Assembly: GCF_001422205.1 (NCBI RefSeq)
Contig: NZ_LMMJ01000010.1
Span: forward strand, 344,877 to 408,876
DNA: 64,000 bases
Direction: 5' to 3'
DNA from: Curtobacterium sp. Leaf261
Lineage (GTDB): Bacteria; Actinomycetota; Actinomycetes; Actinomycetales; Microbacteriaceae
Positions within the stretch are counted from its first letter, which is position 1, and each line of letters starts with the position of its first letter. The notes under the pieces are model-generated. The model searched no databases, was not told the origin of the DNA, and worked only from the letters and a program-made list of their open reading frames with translations. Shown here in pieces: positions 40,914-49,524 of this stretch. The position numbers were made by a program, and so were the translations under genes.

Positions 40914-43613
40914 TCAGACGAGGTCGACGAGCTCCCCGCGCGAGTGCAGACCCCACTTCGCGAAGATCCGGCTCATGTGCGCGTCCACGGTCCGCACCGA
41001 TCGTCCGAGGTGCTCCGCGACCTGGCGGTTGCTGAGGCCCTGCGCCGCGAGTTCGGCCACCTCGTACTCGCGCGGCGTGAGCGGCGAGCGTCCGAGCTGC
41101 GCGATGCTCAGCGGGAACCCGTGGTCGGCGAGCTCGGTCCGCGCCGCACGCGACCCGGCGGCGTCCCCGCGCTCGACCGCCTCGCGGTAGCCGAGGTACG
41201 CCCGGGCGACCGGTGTCTGCACCCGGGCGGCCGCGGTGCGGATCCGCGTCAGCGTCGTCGTCGGGTCCATCCCCAGCGCGGACTCCGCCTCGTGCAGCAT
41301 CATCAGGCCGAAGAGGGCGGGGAGCCACGCCCCGGAGCGCTCGGACCGTTCCACGATCTCGCTCGCGTGCGTGACCGCCGTCGGCCGGCCGAGCATGAAC
41401 TCGGTGACGGCCATCGTCGACGGGAGCTCCTCGGCCGTGATCCGCATGCCCCGCGCCGGGATCGATCGGGCGCGATCCAGTGCGGCGGCCGACTCGACCG
41501 TCCGTCCGAGCATCACGAGCGCCAGCGCGAGACGTGCCCACGGGTACGCCGCGAACCCGCCGTGGTCGGCGACCTCGAACCGCTCACAGGCCGCCCGGAA
41601 CGCGGTCGCGGCATCTGCCCAGCGACGTTCCGCGATCGCCAGGTTCCCCGTCCCGAGGAGTTCGAGCGTGTAGTCGTACTTGAAGAACGGACTCGGACGA
41701 CGGCCGACCTGGAGCGTCAGGCCCGCGAGGTCGCCGCACCACATCTGCACCTGGTGCAGCACGGACGCGAGCTCGCCGAGGCTCCACGGGGCGTCCTCGA
41801 CGTGGGCGCTCGCCGTCGTGATCGACGCGGCGGCCAGGGCGTAGGCCTCCGGGACGCGCCCGACGACCGCGAGGGCGATCACGCCGCAGGGTGCGAGCGT
41901 GAGGAAGTCGAGGGGCACCGCGTCGGTGTCGAGCACACCGGATCGATCCACCTCGGTGAGGACCTCGTGGAAGCGGCCGGCCCAGCCGAGGTGCGTGAGC
42001 CGGAGCATGCGGAGGCGTTCGCGCGCGGGGTCGGCGACCATCGCGGCGGCGACGTCCACGATCTCCAGGGCGCGGTCCACGTCGTCGTCGTGGAACTGGG
42101 CGAGGTTCGCGAGTCCCTCGGCCGCCTCGACGACGAGTGCGTCGTCGATCCGCCGTGGCCCCGGACCGCTCTGCTGCGCTGCGCTGCGTCCGACGCTCTT
42201 GGCGGTGGACGCCAGGTCCCACGCCCGCTCGGCGTCGTGCCGCGCGGACTCGCGGCCGGTGCTGTACGTCCTGGCCGTCGCCCGCGTGCAGAGGGCGCTG
42301 ACGGACGCCGCGACGGACGTGTCCGAGCCCGCGAGGGCCGCCGATGCCAGAACCGTCGCGCTCTCGTACTCCTGCAGGCGCACCGCGACCCGTGCGGCGT
42401 CGAGTAGTTGGTCGGTCGGTGGGACGACGCCGCACTCGAGTGCCCAGAGCGACGCCCGGAGGCGCGCGGCCGGCGGTGCGCCCTCGGCCGGGTCCGCGCG
42501 GAACGCGTTCGCCCTGGCGAACAGCCGGGTCCGCCGCGAGACCGGGACGAGCGAGCGCACCACGTCACCGACGAGCGGATGGGAGGGACGCACCACCGGC
42601 GTCCCGTCGGTCGCCGTCTCGACGTCCACCGTCACGAATCCGAGTGCGACGACCCGGTCGACGTCGGCGTCCGCGACGAGGGCGAGCAGTCTCGAGAGCG
42701 GGATCGGGTCGGCCAGGGCGACGATGTCGACGACGTCGCGGAGATCACCGGAGAGCTCGGCGAGTTCGGTGCGGTAGAGGTCCTCGAGGCTCTTCGACGC
42801 GGACACCCGTCCGGGCCACCACCATCCGGTGGCCGTCCGTTCGAGCGCCCCCGAGCTGTGTGCCGCGCGGACCACCTCCCGCAGGTGCAGGGGGTTGCCG
42901 TGCGTGGCACGGTGCAGTCGGTCGAGCGACTCCGCCTCGAGCGGACCGTCGAGCGCGAGCGCCATGAGCCGGTCGGTCTCGTCGAGGTCGAGCGGCGCGA
43001 GGTCGATCCGCTCGAGCATGTCGTCCTGCCAGAGCTGCCGGAGCGGCTCGGCGAGGGCGGTGAAGTCGCGGCAGGTCAGGACGAGTCTGGCGTCGGCGTG
43101 CCGGACGAGCCAGGCCACGTAGCGCGCCGACATCGGGTCGAGCTGGTCGGCGTCGTCCACGCGGAGCAGGACGTCACGACCGACGAGGTCAGCCGATTCC
43201 CGCAGTCGGCGTTCGGCGCCCGACTCGTCGGCGAGCACCGCCTCCGGGAGGTCCCCGAAGTGGGCGATCGCCGCAGCGAACGGCTTCGCGGCCTCGTTCG
43301 GGCTCGCGGTGATGGGCAGCACGGTGACCAGGCCGGTCCGATCGGCACGGGCGACCCGGTCGACGACCGCGGCTGCGACGACGCTCTTGCCGAGCCCGGC
43401 TGACCCGACGATCGCGACGCTCCAGCGATGGTCGCCGACGACCGCGACCGCCCGGTTCTCCTCGCGGCGCTCGAGGACGGGCCACGACAGCCGGGCGGGC
43501 AGCGGGTCGTGCTCGACGGAGGCGATCGGTGCGACCGGGGCGAGCGACGCGACGGCGGCGGACCGCGACGGCAGCCGGGTGGCCCGGCCGGCGTCGCGCA
43601 TCGGTTCGACCAT
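40914..43613 (-). CDS. Large LuxR-family ATPase regulator (LAL/STAND type)
   Basis: 899 residues. N-terminal ATPase: Walker A VGSAGLGKSVVAA (about 65-77), Walker B DVLLRVDDADQL, sensor-like ARLVLTCRD. A long helical middle (about 330-820) of repeat-like helices, and a C-terminal LuxR helix-turn-helix (about 835-899: LTPREYEVAELAAQGLSNRQ, VRTVDAHMSRIFAKWGL). ATG 43613 is set by AGGAGG 6 bases upstream (43620-43625). Such proteins sense a metabolite and activate one or a few operons. The target is not evident; no adjacent catabolic genes. Confidence 0.92.
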   Translation of the reverse strand: MVEPMRDAGRATRLPSRSAAVASLAPVAPIASVEHDPLPARLSWPVLERREENRAVAVVGDHRWSVAIVGSAGLGKSVVAAAVVDRVARADRTGLVTVLPITASPNEAAKPFAAAIAHFGDLPEAVLADESGAERRLRESADLVGRDVLLRVDDADQLDPMSARYVAWLVRHADARLVLTCRDFTALAEPLRQLWQDDMLERIDLAPLDLDETDRLMALALDGPLEAESLDRLHRATHGNPLHLREVVRAAHSSGALERTATGWWWPGRVSASKSLEDLYRTELAELSGDLRDVVDIVALADPIPLSRLLALVADADVDRVVALGFVTVDVETATDGTPVVRPSHPLVGDVVRSLVPVSRRTRLFARANAFRADPAEGAPPAARLRASLWALECGVVPPTDQLLDAARVAVRLQEYESATVLASAALAGSDTSVAASVSALCTRATARTYSTGRESARHDAERAWDLASTAKSVGRSAAQQSGPGPRRIDDALVVEAAEGLANLAQFHDDDVDRALEIVDVAAAMVADPARERLRMLRLTHLGWAGRFHEVLTEVDRSGVLDTDAVPLDFLTLAPCGVIALAVVGRVPEAYALAAASITTASAHVEDAPWSLGELASVLHQVQMWCGDLAGLTLQVGRRPSPFFKYDYTLELLGTGNLAIAERRWADAATAFRAACERFEVADHGGFAAYPWARLALALVMLGRTVESAAALDRARSIPARGMRITAEELPSTMAVTEFMLGRPTAVTHASEIVERSERSGAWLPALFGLMMLHEAESALGMDPTTTLTRIRTAAARVQTPVARAYLGYREAVERGDAAGSRAARTELADHGFPLSIAQLGRSPLTPREYEVAELAAQGLSNRQVAEHLGRSVRTVDAHMSRIFAKWGLHSRGELVDLV

Positions 43614-43728
43614 GTCCACCCTCCTCGCTGTCGTCCGGACGGTGCCCTGCGCGTCGGCCCGGTGGCGCAGAGCAATTCTGCTCCCTGGCCGCGTTCCGTG
43701 ACAGGTCGGGAGACGTCCCAAGGTGGGG

Positions 43729-43734
43729 GACAAT
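43729..43734 (+). promoter_or_regulatory. -10-like box supporting GTG 43741
   Basis: GACAAT 6 bases before GTG 43741, the geometry of a leaderless start. Confidence 0.35.
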
Positions 43735-43740
43735 GGGGAC

Positions 43741-44232
43741 GTGAGCAGCACCGATCGTCCCGGAAGTCCGACCGAGCCCGAGGGACAGGCCGAGCCCGAC
43801 GGACCGGTCGTCCCCGCGGACCGGGTCGGCGCGCCGTCGGAGACCGCGCCTGCGCCCTCGGAGACGGCATCCGCCGGCGAGGTCACGATCCGCAGGGCAC
43901 CGAAGTTCGGCGTGTTCATCGTCGGCGGTGGTGTGCTGGGCTTCATCGCGACGGTCATCGTGGTCGCGGCGACGATGGACCTCGACCGTGGCGTGGCCGC
44001 ATCGAACGACGGCACGACGACCTCGGCGGACGTCGGGTTCTGGGGCCTCGTCGGGTACTTCGCGCTCTACGGGGTCACCGCGGGGCTCGTGGTCGGTGCC
44101 CTCGTGGCGGTCGTCCTCGACTGGCGGCTCTCGAAGCGCGCGGCGAAGCTGACGGCCGAGCGGCTCGACATCCAGATGCCGGTCGACACGGTCGACGGCG
44201 AGGTCGACGCTGACGAGGACGACCGGCGGTAG
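43741..44232 (+). CDS. Hypothetical membrane protein beside purF
   Basis: 163 residues. The first about 48 are Pro/Glu/Ser-rich and disordered. Two hydrophobic helices follow (about 58-80 and 102-130: FGVFIVGGGVLGFIATVIVVA; FWGLVGYFALYGVTAGLVVGALVAVVLDW, in parts). The tail is acidic. This kind of protein is often seen next to purF in related actinobacteria; its function is unknown. Start GTG 43741 is preferred over GTG 43723 because of the leaderless-type box. Confidence 0.75.
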   Translation: MSSTDRPGSPTEPEGQAEPDGPVVPADRVGAPSETAPAPSETASAGEVTIRRAPKFGVFIVGGGVLGFIATVIVVAATMDLDRGVAASNDGTTTSADVGFWGLVGYFALYGVTAGLVVGALVAVVLDWRLSKRAAKLTAERLDIQMPVDTVDGEVDADEDDRR

Positions 44233-44238
44233 CCCGGA

Positions 44239-44307
44239 GGTCGCGGACGCGACCACCTGACGGACGGCGCGTCTCGCTCGGACCGCACCGTCCCTCCAGT
44301 CCGTCAG
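44239..44307. terminator. Two hairpins between convergent genes, one from a repeat copy
   Basis: GGTCGC-GGAC-GCGACC (44239-44254) and CTGACGGAC (44257-44265) / GTCCGTCAG (44299-44307). The loop of the second holds CCGTCCCTCCAGTCCG (44288-44303), a copy of the dispersed repeat. Confidence 0.5.
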
Positions 44308-44339
44308 CGGCAGGAGCGGCCGGCGTGTCAGGAGCGTCG

Positions 44340-45803
44340 TCAGCTCAGCTGGTTCGCCTCGACCCAGGCCAGGTACTCCGGCGTGACCGACCCGGTGACG
44401 TAGTCGCCGGTGAAGCAGCTCATCTCGAGCTCGGTGACGTCGGACCCCTCGCAGATCGCGGAGCGCATGTCCTCGACCTCCTGGTAGATGAGGTGGTCGC
44501 TGCCGAGGACCTGGTTGATCTCGGGGATCTTCCGTCCGTGCGCGATGAGCTCGTCACGCGTCGGCATGTTGATGCCGTAGACGTGCGGGTAGCGCACCGG
44601 GGGCGCTGCCGAGGTGAACGTGACCTCGTTCGCACCGGCGGCACGGGCCATCTCGACGATCTCCTTGCTCGTGGTGCCGCGCACGATGGAGTCGTCGACG
44701 ATGAGGATGTTCTTGCCCTTGAACTCCGACGACATCGCGTTGAGCTTCTGACGGACACTGCGCTTGCGCTCCGCCTGTCCCGGCATGATGAACGTGCGGC
44801 CGACGTAGCGGTTCTTGTAGAAGCCCTCGCGGTACTCGATGCCGAGCTTCTGCGCGACCTGCATGGCGGCGGGCCGTGAGGAGTCCGGGATCGGCATGAC
44901 CACATCGATGTCACCGGCCGGTGCGTGCGTGGCGATGGTGTCGGCGAGGCGGTTCCCGAGGCGGAGGCGCGCGTCGTACACCGAGATGCCGTTCATGATC
45001 GAGTCCGGACGTGCCAGGTAGACGTACTCGAACGAGCACGGGATGAGGCGGGGGTTCCGGGCGCACTGTCGGCTGACGAGCTGCCCGTCGAGGGTGATGA
45101 AGACGGCCTCGCCCGGAGCGATGTCGCGGACGATGTCGTAGCCGCCGGACTCGAGCACGAGCGACTCCGACGCGACGATCCACTCGCTCTTGTCCGGAGC
45201 ACTCTCGGCGAACCGGTGCCCGAGGATGAGCGGCCGGATGCCGAACGGGTCGCGGAACGCCAGGAGCCCGTGCCCCGCGATCATCGCGATCGTGGCGTAC
45301 GACCCCTCGACGCGCTCGTGCACGCGCTCCACCGCGTGGAACACCTGCTCGGGGTCGAGGTCGGTGCCGCGGACCTGGGCCTGCAGCTCGTGCGCCAGGA
45401 CGTTCACGAGCAGCTCGGTGTCCGACGAGGTGTTGAGGTGGCGGCGGTCCACGTCGAACAGCTCGCGGGTGAGCTCGCGCGTGTTCGTCAGGTTGCCGTT
45501 GTGCACGAGGACGATGCCGTAGGGCGCGTTCACGTAGAACGGCTGGGCCTCTTCCTCGTTGCTCGCGACGCCCTTGGTGGCGTAGCGGACGTGCCCCAGA
45601 CCCATGGTGCCGAGGAGGGATCGCATGTCGCGCGTCCGGAAGGCCTCGCGCACGTGGCCACGGGTCTTGTGCGCGTGGAAGACGTGGCCCTCGTTCGTGG
45701 CGATGCCCGTCGAGTCCTGCCCCCGGTGCTGCAGCAGGAGCAGTGCGTCGTAGATGGATTGATTGGCTGGTCCCTGCGAGACGAGACCGACGATGCCGCA
45801 CAT
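44340..45803 (-). CDS. purF: Amidophosphoribosyltransferase
   Basis: 487 residues; first step of purine synthesis, PRPP plus glutamine to phosphoribosylamine. Catalytic Cys directly after Met (MCGIVGLVS), glutaminase motifs GHVRYATKG and VLVHNGNLTN, and PRPP-binding loop ILIVDDSIVRGTTSKEIV. Cysteines in CEGSDV and EMSCFTGDY near the end (with two earlier ones) fit the iron-sulphur type. ATG 45803 is fixed by Cys2. Divergent from purM, 71 bases between starts. Confidence 0.98.
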   Translation of the reverse strand: MCGIVGLVSQGPANQSIYDALLLLQHRGQDSTGIATNEGHVFHAHKTRGHVREAFRTRDMRSLLGTMGLGHVRYATKGVASNEEEAQPFYVNAPYGIVLVHNGNLTNTRELTRELFDVDRRHLNTSSDTELLVNVLAHELQAQVRGTDLDPEQVFHAVERVHERVEGSYATIAMIAGHGLLAFRDPFGIRPLILGHRFAESAPDKSEWIVASESLVLESGGYDIVRDIAPGEAVFITLDGQLVSRQCARNPRLIPCSFEYVYLARPDSIMNGISVYDARLRLGNRLADTIATHAPAGDIDVVMPIPDSSRPAAMQVAQKLGIEYREGFYKNRYVGRTFIMPGQAERKRSVRQKLNAMSSEFKGKNILIVDDSIVRGTTSKEIVEMARAAGANEVTFTSAAPPVRYPHVYGINMPTRDELIAHGRKIPEINQVLGSDHLIYQEVEDMRSAICEGSDVTELEMSCFTGDYVTGSVTPEYLAWVEANQLS

Positions 45804-45874
45804 GCCGACGTGGCTCCAGACCGTAGAGTGTGGGGGTACCGAACAAGTCTGCCATGCCCGCGGAGGATGAACGA

Positions 45875-46975
45875 ATGGTCAACCCGTACGCCGAGGCCGG
45901 CGTCGACACGGCGGCCGGTGACCTGGCCGTCGAACTCATGAAGTCGGCGGTGTCCGCGACGCACAACCCGTCCGTGCTCGGTGGGGTCGGCGGCTTCGCC
46001 GGGCTCTACGACGTCTCGTTCCTGCGCGAGTTCTCACACCCGCTCCTCGCCACGAGCACCGACGGCGTCGGCACCAAGGTCGCGATCGCGCAGGCCATCG
46101 ACAAGCACGACACCATCGGGCAGGACCTCGTCGGCATGGTCGTCGACGACATCGTCGTGGTCGGCGCCCGCCCGATCTTCATGACGGACTACATCGCCTG
46201 CGGTCGGGTCGTCCCGTCGCGGATCGCGGACATCGTCGCCGGCATCGCCCGTGGCTGCTCGGCGACCGGCACCGCGCTCGTCGGCGGCGAGACCGCGGAG
46301 CACCCGGGACTCCTCGGGCCGGACGACTACGACGTCGCCGGTGCCGCGGTGGGCGTCGTCGAGGCCGACCTGCAGCTCGGCCCGCAGCTCGTCGAGGACG
46401 GCGACACGGTGATCGCGATCGCCTCGTCCGGCCTGCACTCGAACGGCTACTCGCTCGTCCGGCACATCCTGAGCACCCGCGGCGTCGGGTTCACGGAGCA
46501 CTCGGACGACCTCGGCGGCATGGTCGGCGAGGTCCTCCTCGAGCCGACCCGTCTCTACACGGCGCCGCTCGTCGCGCTGCTCGCCGACCCGGTCTTCGCC
46601 GGGCAGGTGCACGCGCTCTCCCACGTCACGGGCGGTGGCATCGCGGCGAACCTGGCCCGTGTGCTGCCCCGCGGCTCGTGGGTCGAGGTGGATCGTGCGA
46701 CGTGGGCGCCCCTGCCCGTGTTCCAGGTCCTGTCGTCGATGTCCGGCACACCGCTGACGGACACCGAGGGCACGTGGAACCTCGGCATCGGCATGTTCGC
46801 CGTGGTGTCGCGGGCGGCCGCCGACCAGATCGTGCAGGCGCTCGGCACGGCCGGGCTCGCCGCGTGGGCCGTCGGTGAGATCTCGACGGCTCCGCACGAC
46901 CTCGCGGGGTTCGAGCAGGGTGCGAAGGGCGTCGACGGCGGCGCGGTGCGCCTGATCGGCACCTACGCGGACTAG
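45875..46975 (+). CDS. purM: Phosphoribosylformylglycinamidine cyclo-ligase
   Basis: 366 residues; closes FGAM to AIR with ATP. Motifs: NPYAEAGVDTAAGD near the start, STDGVGTKVAIAQ, GGETAEHPG, GDTVIAIASSGLHSNGYSLV and HVTGGGIAANLARVLP. ATG 45875 is selected by GGAGGA (45862-45867) 7 bases upstream; earlier in-frame starts lack a ribosome site. Divergent from purF; TAGAGT at 45824-45829 may be its -10. Confidence 0.97.
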   Translation: MVNPYAEAGVDTAAGDLAVELMKSAVSATHNPSVLGGVGGFAGLYDVSFLREFSHPLLATSTDGVGTKVAIAQAIDKHDTIGQDLVGMVVDDIVVVGARPIFMTDYIACGRVVPSRIADIVAGIARGCSATGTALVGGETAEHPGLLGPDDYDVAGAAVGVVEADLQLGPQLVEDGDTVIAIASSGLHSNGYSLVRHILSTRGVGFTEHSDDLGGMVGEVLLEPTRLYTAPLVALLADPVFAGQVHALSHVTGGGIAANLARVLPRGSWVEVDRATWAPLPVFQVLSSMSGTPLTDTEGTWNLGIGMFAVVSRAAADQIVQALGTAGLAAWAVGEISTAPHDLAGFEQGAKGVDGGAVRLIGTYAD

Positions 46976-47038
46976 GCCTGCGGGGAGACCAGGCCGGCCC
47001 CGTGGACACGGGCGGCTGGGCCGGCGAGGCGGGCGTCA

Positions 47039-47070
47039 GCCGTGCCTCCCGGCCGGACTGGAGGCACGGC
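47039..47070. terminator. Hairpin from facing repeat variants
   Basis: GCCGTGCCTCC (47039-47049) / GGAGGCACGGC (47060-47070), 10-base loop. The right arm is part of CGGACTGGAGGCACGG (47054-47069). Confidence 0.6.
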
Positions 47071-47130
47071 TCGCGCCCGCCTCGCATCGGCACCACGTGT
47101 CGTCGGTCGCGCCCGGCGTCGTACGCCCGC

Positions 47131-47194
47131 GCGTGACGGCGCCCGAGCGGGCGCACGACGGCGCTCGAGCGGGCACGTGACGGCGCCCGAGCGG
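47131..47194. repeat. Three-copy 20-22-base tandem repeat
   Basis: Units 47131-47150, 47151-47172 and 47173-47194 share GTGACGGCGCCCGAGCGG with few changes. Confidence 0.75.
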
Positions 47195-47228
47195 GAGCGC
47201 CCAGACGGGTGCGTCCGGACGCGACGAA

Positions 47229-47257
47229 GCGCCGCATGGAGCAACTCCATGCGGCGC
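47229..47257. terminator. Perfect 13-base hairpin (two-way terminator)
   Basis: GCGCCGCATGGAG-CAA-CTCCATGCGGCGC, closest to the DUF3073 stop. Confidence 0.75.
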
Positions 47258-47296
47258 CGTACCGGTCGTCGTCCGATCCCGCGGGATCAGTGCCGA

Positions 47297-47503
47297 CTAC
47301 GCGGACTTGTCGTGCTGATCGGCTTCGGAGGACTCGAACGAATCGTCGTCCTCATCGTCTGCCCACTTGTCCACGTAGTCGTTCTCCGACTCGTGTCCAG
47401 TGGCCAGTTCGCGTTCGAGCGCACCGTAGTTCGTCTCGGGGCTGAAGTACTTCAGCTCCCGAGCGACCTTGGTGTGCTTCGCCTTCTGACGGCCGCGCCC
47501 CAT
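47297..47503 (-). CDS. DUF3073 family protein
   Basis: 68 residues: MGRGRQKAKHTKVARELKYF, SPxTNYxALERELA and an acidic Asp/Glu/Ser tail. Highly conserved small protein of actinobacteria, usually next to purM, as here. Function unknown; a basic N-terminus and acidic tail suggest a nucleic-acid or ribosome partner (inference). A TAAAGT -10-like box lies about 100 bases upstream on the minus strand (47608-47613). Confidence 0.95.
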   Translation of the reverse strand: MGRGRQKAKHTKVARELKYFSPETNYGALERELATGHESENDYVDKWADDEDDDSFESSEADQHDKSA

Positions 47504-47670
47504 GCGTGACCCCCTCGTGTGATCGGCCCGGCGGAACTGGCGAGTCCGAGCGAAACGGGCTGGGAACAGGTCAACCGATGCGGTGCGTGGTTTGAAATCT
47601 GCCGATCACTTTACCATGTACCCCGATTCCCTCACGTCCAGAACGCTCCGCGCACAGCACAATTGGGACC

Positions 47671-48807
47671 GTGCTGCAGCCCCCGGACGACGCTCGTGCG
47701 CGTGTCGTGGTCGTCGGGGCGGGTCAGGCCGGGCTCTCGGTCGCGTACGAACTGCAGCGACGGGGTCTCCGGACCGGTGCGGACGTGCTCGTGGTGGATC
47801 GAGGACCATCAACGGGAGGTGCCTGGCAGTTCCGCTGGGAGGCGCTCCGGCTCGGCCTCGCCCACCGTGTCCACGACCTGCCCGGCATGCACGCGCTCGG
47901 ACTCCGCTTCGACGACGCAGATCACGATCGACCGGCTCGGGACGTCGTGGCCGAGTACTACCGCCGCTACGAGGACGGTGCCGGGATCGTCGTCGAGCGC
48001 CCTGCCGAGGCGGTCGCCGTCCGTGCGGACGGCGACGACCTCGCGGTGGAGGTCCGCACGCCCGACGGTGTGGTGACCGTCCGCACCGAGGTCCTGGTGA
48101 GCGCCACGGGCTCGTGGGGGATGCCCTTCGTGCCGTGGGTCCCGGGCCGCGACGGGTTCGCCGGTCGACAGCTCGACACCACGGGGTACCGGAGCGCGGA
48201 GGAGTTCCGCGGGCAGGACGTCGTCGTGGTCGGCGGCGGGACGAGCGCCATCGGCTTCGTGCTGGAGCTCGAGGGCGTCGCAGCGACGATCACGTGGGTG
48301 ACACGGCGCCGGGTGGACTGGCTCGAGGAGACCTCGCTCGACCTCGAGTCCGCGACGTCGGCCGTCCGGGCGCAGGACGACGCCGCGCGCGCCGGGCTGC
48401 CCCTGCCGAGCATCGTCGCGGGGACCGGCGTGCCGAAGACCGAGCGCATGCGGGCGGCTGCCGGGCGGGGCGTCCTGGTCGAGCAGCCGATGTTCTCTGC
48501 TGTCGAGCCGGACGGCGTGCGCATGGCGGACGGATCGTTCCGGCACGCCGACACGATCATCTGGGCGACGGGGTTCCGTCCGGAGCTGCGGTACCTGGCG
48601 CCGCTCGGACTCCGGGAGCGCTCGGGCGGGTTCTCGGTCCGTGACGGCGTGTCCGCCCGCGACCCCCGGGTGTTCCTCGCGGGGTACGGACCGCAGGCGT
48701 CGACGATCGGGGCGAACCGGGCCGGGCGACTGATCGCGCGGCAGGTGGTGGAGCGCCTGGCGACGGGCGAGGGCGCCGTCGCGGCCCCCGGCCCGAGCCC
48801 CGAATGA
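47671..48807 (+). CDS. Flavin-dependent monooxygenase-like / NAD(P)-binding oxidoreductase
   Basis: 378 residues. FAD motif VVVVGAGQAGLSVAYEL (about 12-28), VVDRGPSTGGAWQFRWEALRL, then a second dinucleotide motif VVVVGGGTSAIGFVLEL (about 188-204) followed by TWVTRRRVDWLEE, and an ending ATGFRPELRYLAPLGL typical of YpdA/CzcO-like flavoproteins. Related enzymes are bacillithiol-disulphide reductases or Baeyer-Villiger-type oxygenases; the substrate here is unknown. GTG 47671 has CACAAT 7 bases upstream, compatible with a leaderless start. Stop codon lies inside the terminator stem. Confidence 0.88.
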   Translation: MLQPPDDARARVVVVGAGQAGLSVAYELQRRGLRTGADVLVVDRGPSTGGAWQFRWEALRLGLAHRVHDLPGMHALGLRFDDADHDRPARDVVAEYYRRYEDGAGIVVERPAEAVAVRADGDDLAVEVRTPDGVVTVRTEVLVSATGSWGMPFVPWVPGRDGFAGRQLDTTGYRSAEEFRGQDVVVVGGGTSAIGFVLELEGVAATITWVTRRRVDWLEETSLDLESATSAVRAQDDAARAGLPLPSIVAGTGVPKTERMRAAAGRGVLVEQPMFSAVEPDGVRMADGSFRHADTIIWATGFRPELRYLAPLGLRERSGGFSVRDGVSARDPRVFLAGYGPQASTIGANRAGRLIARQVVERLATGEGAVAAPGPSPE

Positions 48808-48859
48808 GAAGTGCCCATCTGTCGGCTGGGGTGCGGGACCCGACAGATGGGCACTTCTC
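48806..48859. terminator. 20-base perfect stem at convergent gene ends
   Basis: GAGAAGTGCCCATCTGTCGG (48806-48825) and its exact complement (48840-48859), 14-base loop. It begins within the stop codon of the flavoprotein gene and ends 11 bases before the DUF3072 gene stop. Confidence 0.75.
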
Positions 48860-48870
48860 GACGGATCGAC

Positions 48871-49380
48871 TCAGCCCTGGCCGCGGCCCGTCTTCGACTG
48901 CAGGCGCTCGATGTGCTCGGACGCCTCGGCCTTCGTGAGGTCCGCGGAGAGCTCCTCGCCCGCCTCGCGCGCCAGCGTGTCGAGGTAGCTCCGCTGGGCG
49001 CCGGTCATGGGCTCGTCGCCGGTGACCCACTGCTCCGGGTCCTTGCTCGCCGAGGTCGACGGGTCCGGACGAGCGCCGCCGAGGGTCTCGCCGGTCGGCT
49101 CCCCGGTCGGCTCGTCGGGGGCGACACCGTTCGACTGTGCGCCGTTCGACTGGACGCCGTTCGACTGGGCATCGTTCGATGCGTCGCCGGTCGAGCCGAT
49201 GGTGTCGGACCCGGCACCGGTCGACGCCGCACCGTTCGACTGGGCGTCGTCCGAGCCGATGGAGTCTGCGGGGACGTCGTCGGGGAGCACGTCGCTCGGA
49301 CCGGCTCCCGCGGGGTCGAGCGACTCGTCGAGGGGTGCTGCGCTGCTGTCGCTCATCGGGGTCTGTTCGCTGTTCGTCAT
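48871..49380 (-). CDS. DUF3072 family protein with repeat-rich N-terminus
   Basis: 169 residues. The C-terminal about 55 residues are the DUF3072 domain (DPEQWVTGDEPMTGAQRSYL, LAREAGEELSADLTKAEASE, HIERLQSKTGRG), a short helical domain of unknown role. Residues 1-110 are Asp/Ser/Gly/Asn-rich and disordered, with SNG repeats (AQSNGVQSNGAQSNG) encoded by a 15-base tandem repeat at about 49125-49180. ATG 49380 or 49356 could be used. Confidence 0.85.
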   Translation of the reverse strand: MTNSEQTPMSDSSAAPLDESLDPAGAGPSDVLPDDVPADSIGSDDAQSNGAASTGAGSDTIGSTGDASNDAQSNGVQSNGAQSNGVAPDEPTGEPTGETLGGARPDPSTSASKDPEQWVTGDEPMTGAQRSYLDTLAREAGEELSADLTKAEASEHIERLQSKTGRGQG

Positions 49381-49436
49381 GGAGCGAACGGTACGCGCGG
49401 GCACCGACAGCGCCGGCCGTTGCGGGGTACAGCCGC

Positions 49437-49500
49437 CCGGTCCCCGGTCCCCGGTCCCCGGTCCCGGTCCCCGGTCCCCGGTCCCCGGTCTCGCTCCCCG
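49437..49500. repeat. Heptanucleotide TCCCCGG array, G-quadruplex candidate
   Basis: About eight tandem TCCCCGG units. The minus strand reads GGGGACC repeatedly, giving at least six G4 runs with 3-base loops, 57-120 bases upstream of the DUF3072 gene. Confidence 0.8.
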
Positions 49501-49524
49501 GCCCTCGGCCCCCCGGCGACGGCG

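Larger units (their letters stand above)
46976..47296. other. 321-base gap filled with hairpins and tandem repeats
   Basis: No gene. From left: the hairpin at 47039-47070, a three-copy tandem repeat at 47131-47194, and a perfect 13-base hairpin at 47229-47257. It separates convergent purM and DUF3073 genes. Confidence 0.7.

Noticed and set aside
45830..45874. Longer purM starting at GTG 45830 or ATG 45854
   Set aside because: A proper ribosome site stands before ATG 45875, where the family sequence begins.
47131..47194. Possible CRISPR-like array
   Set aside because: Only three adjoining units without spacers; a plain tandem repeat.
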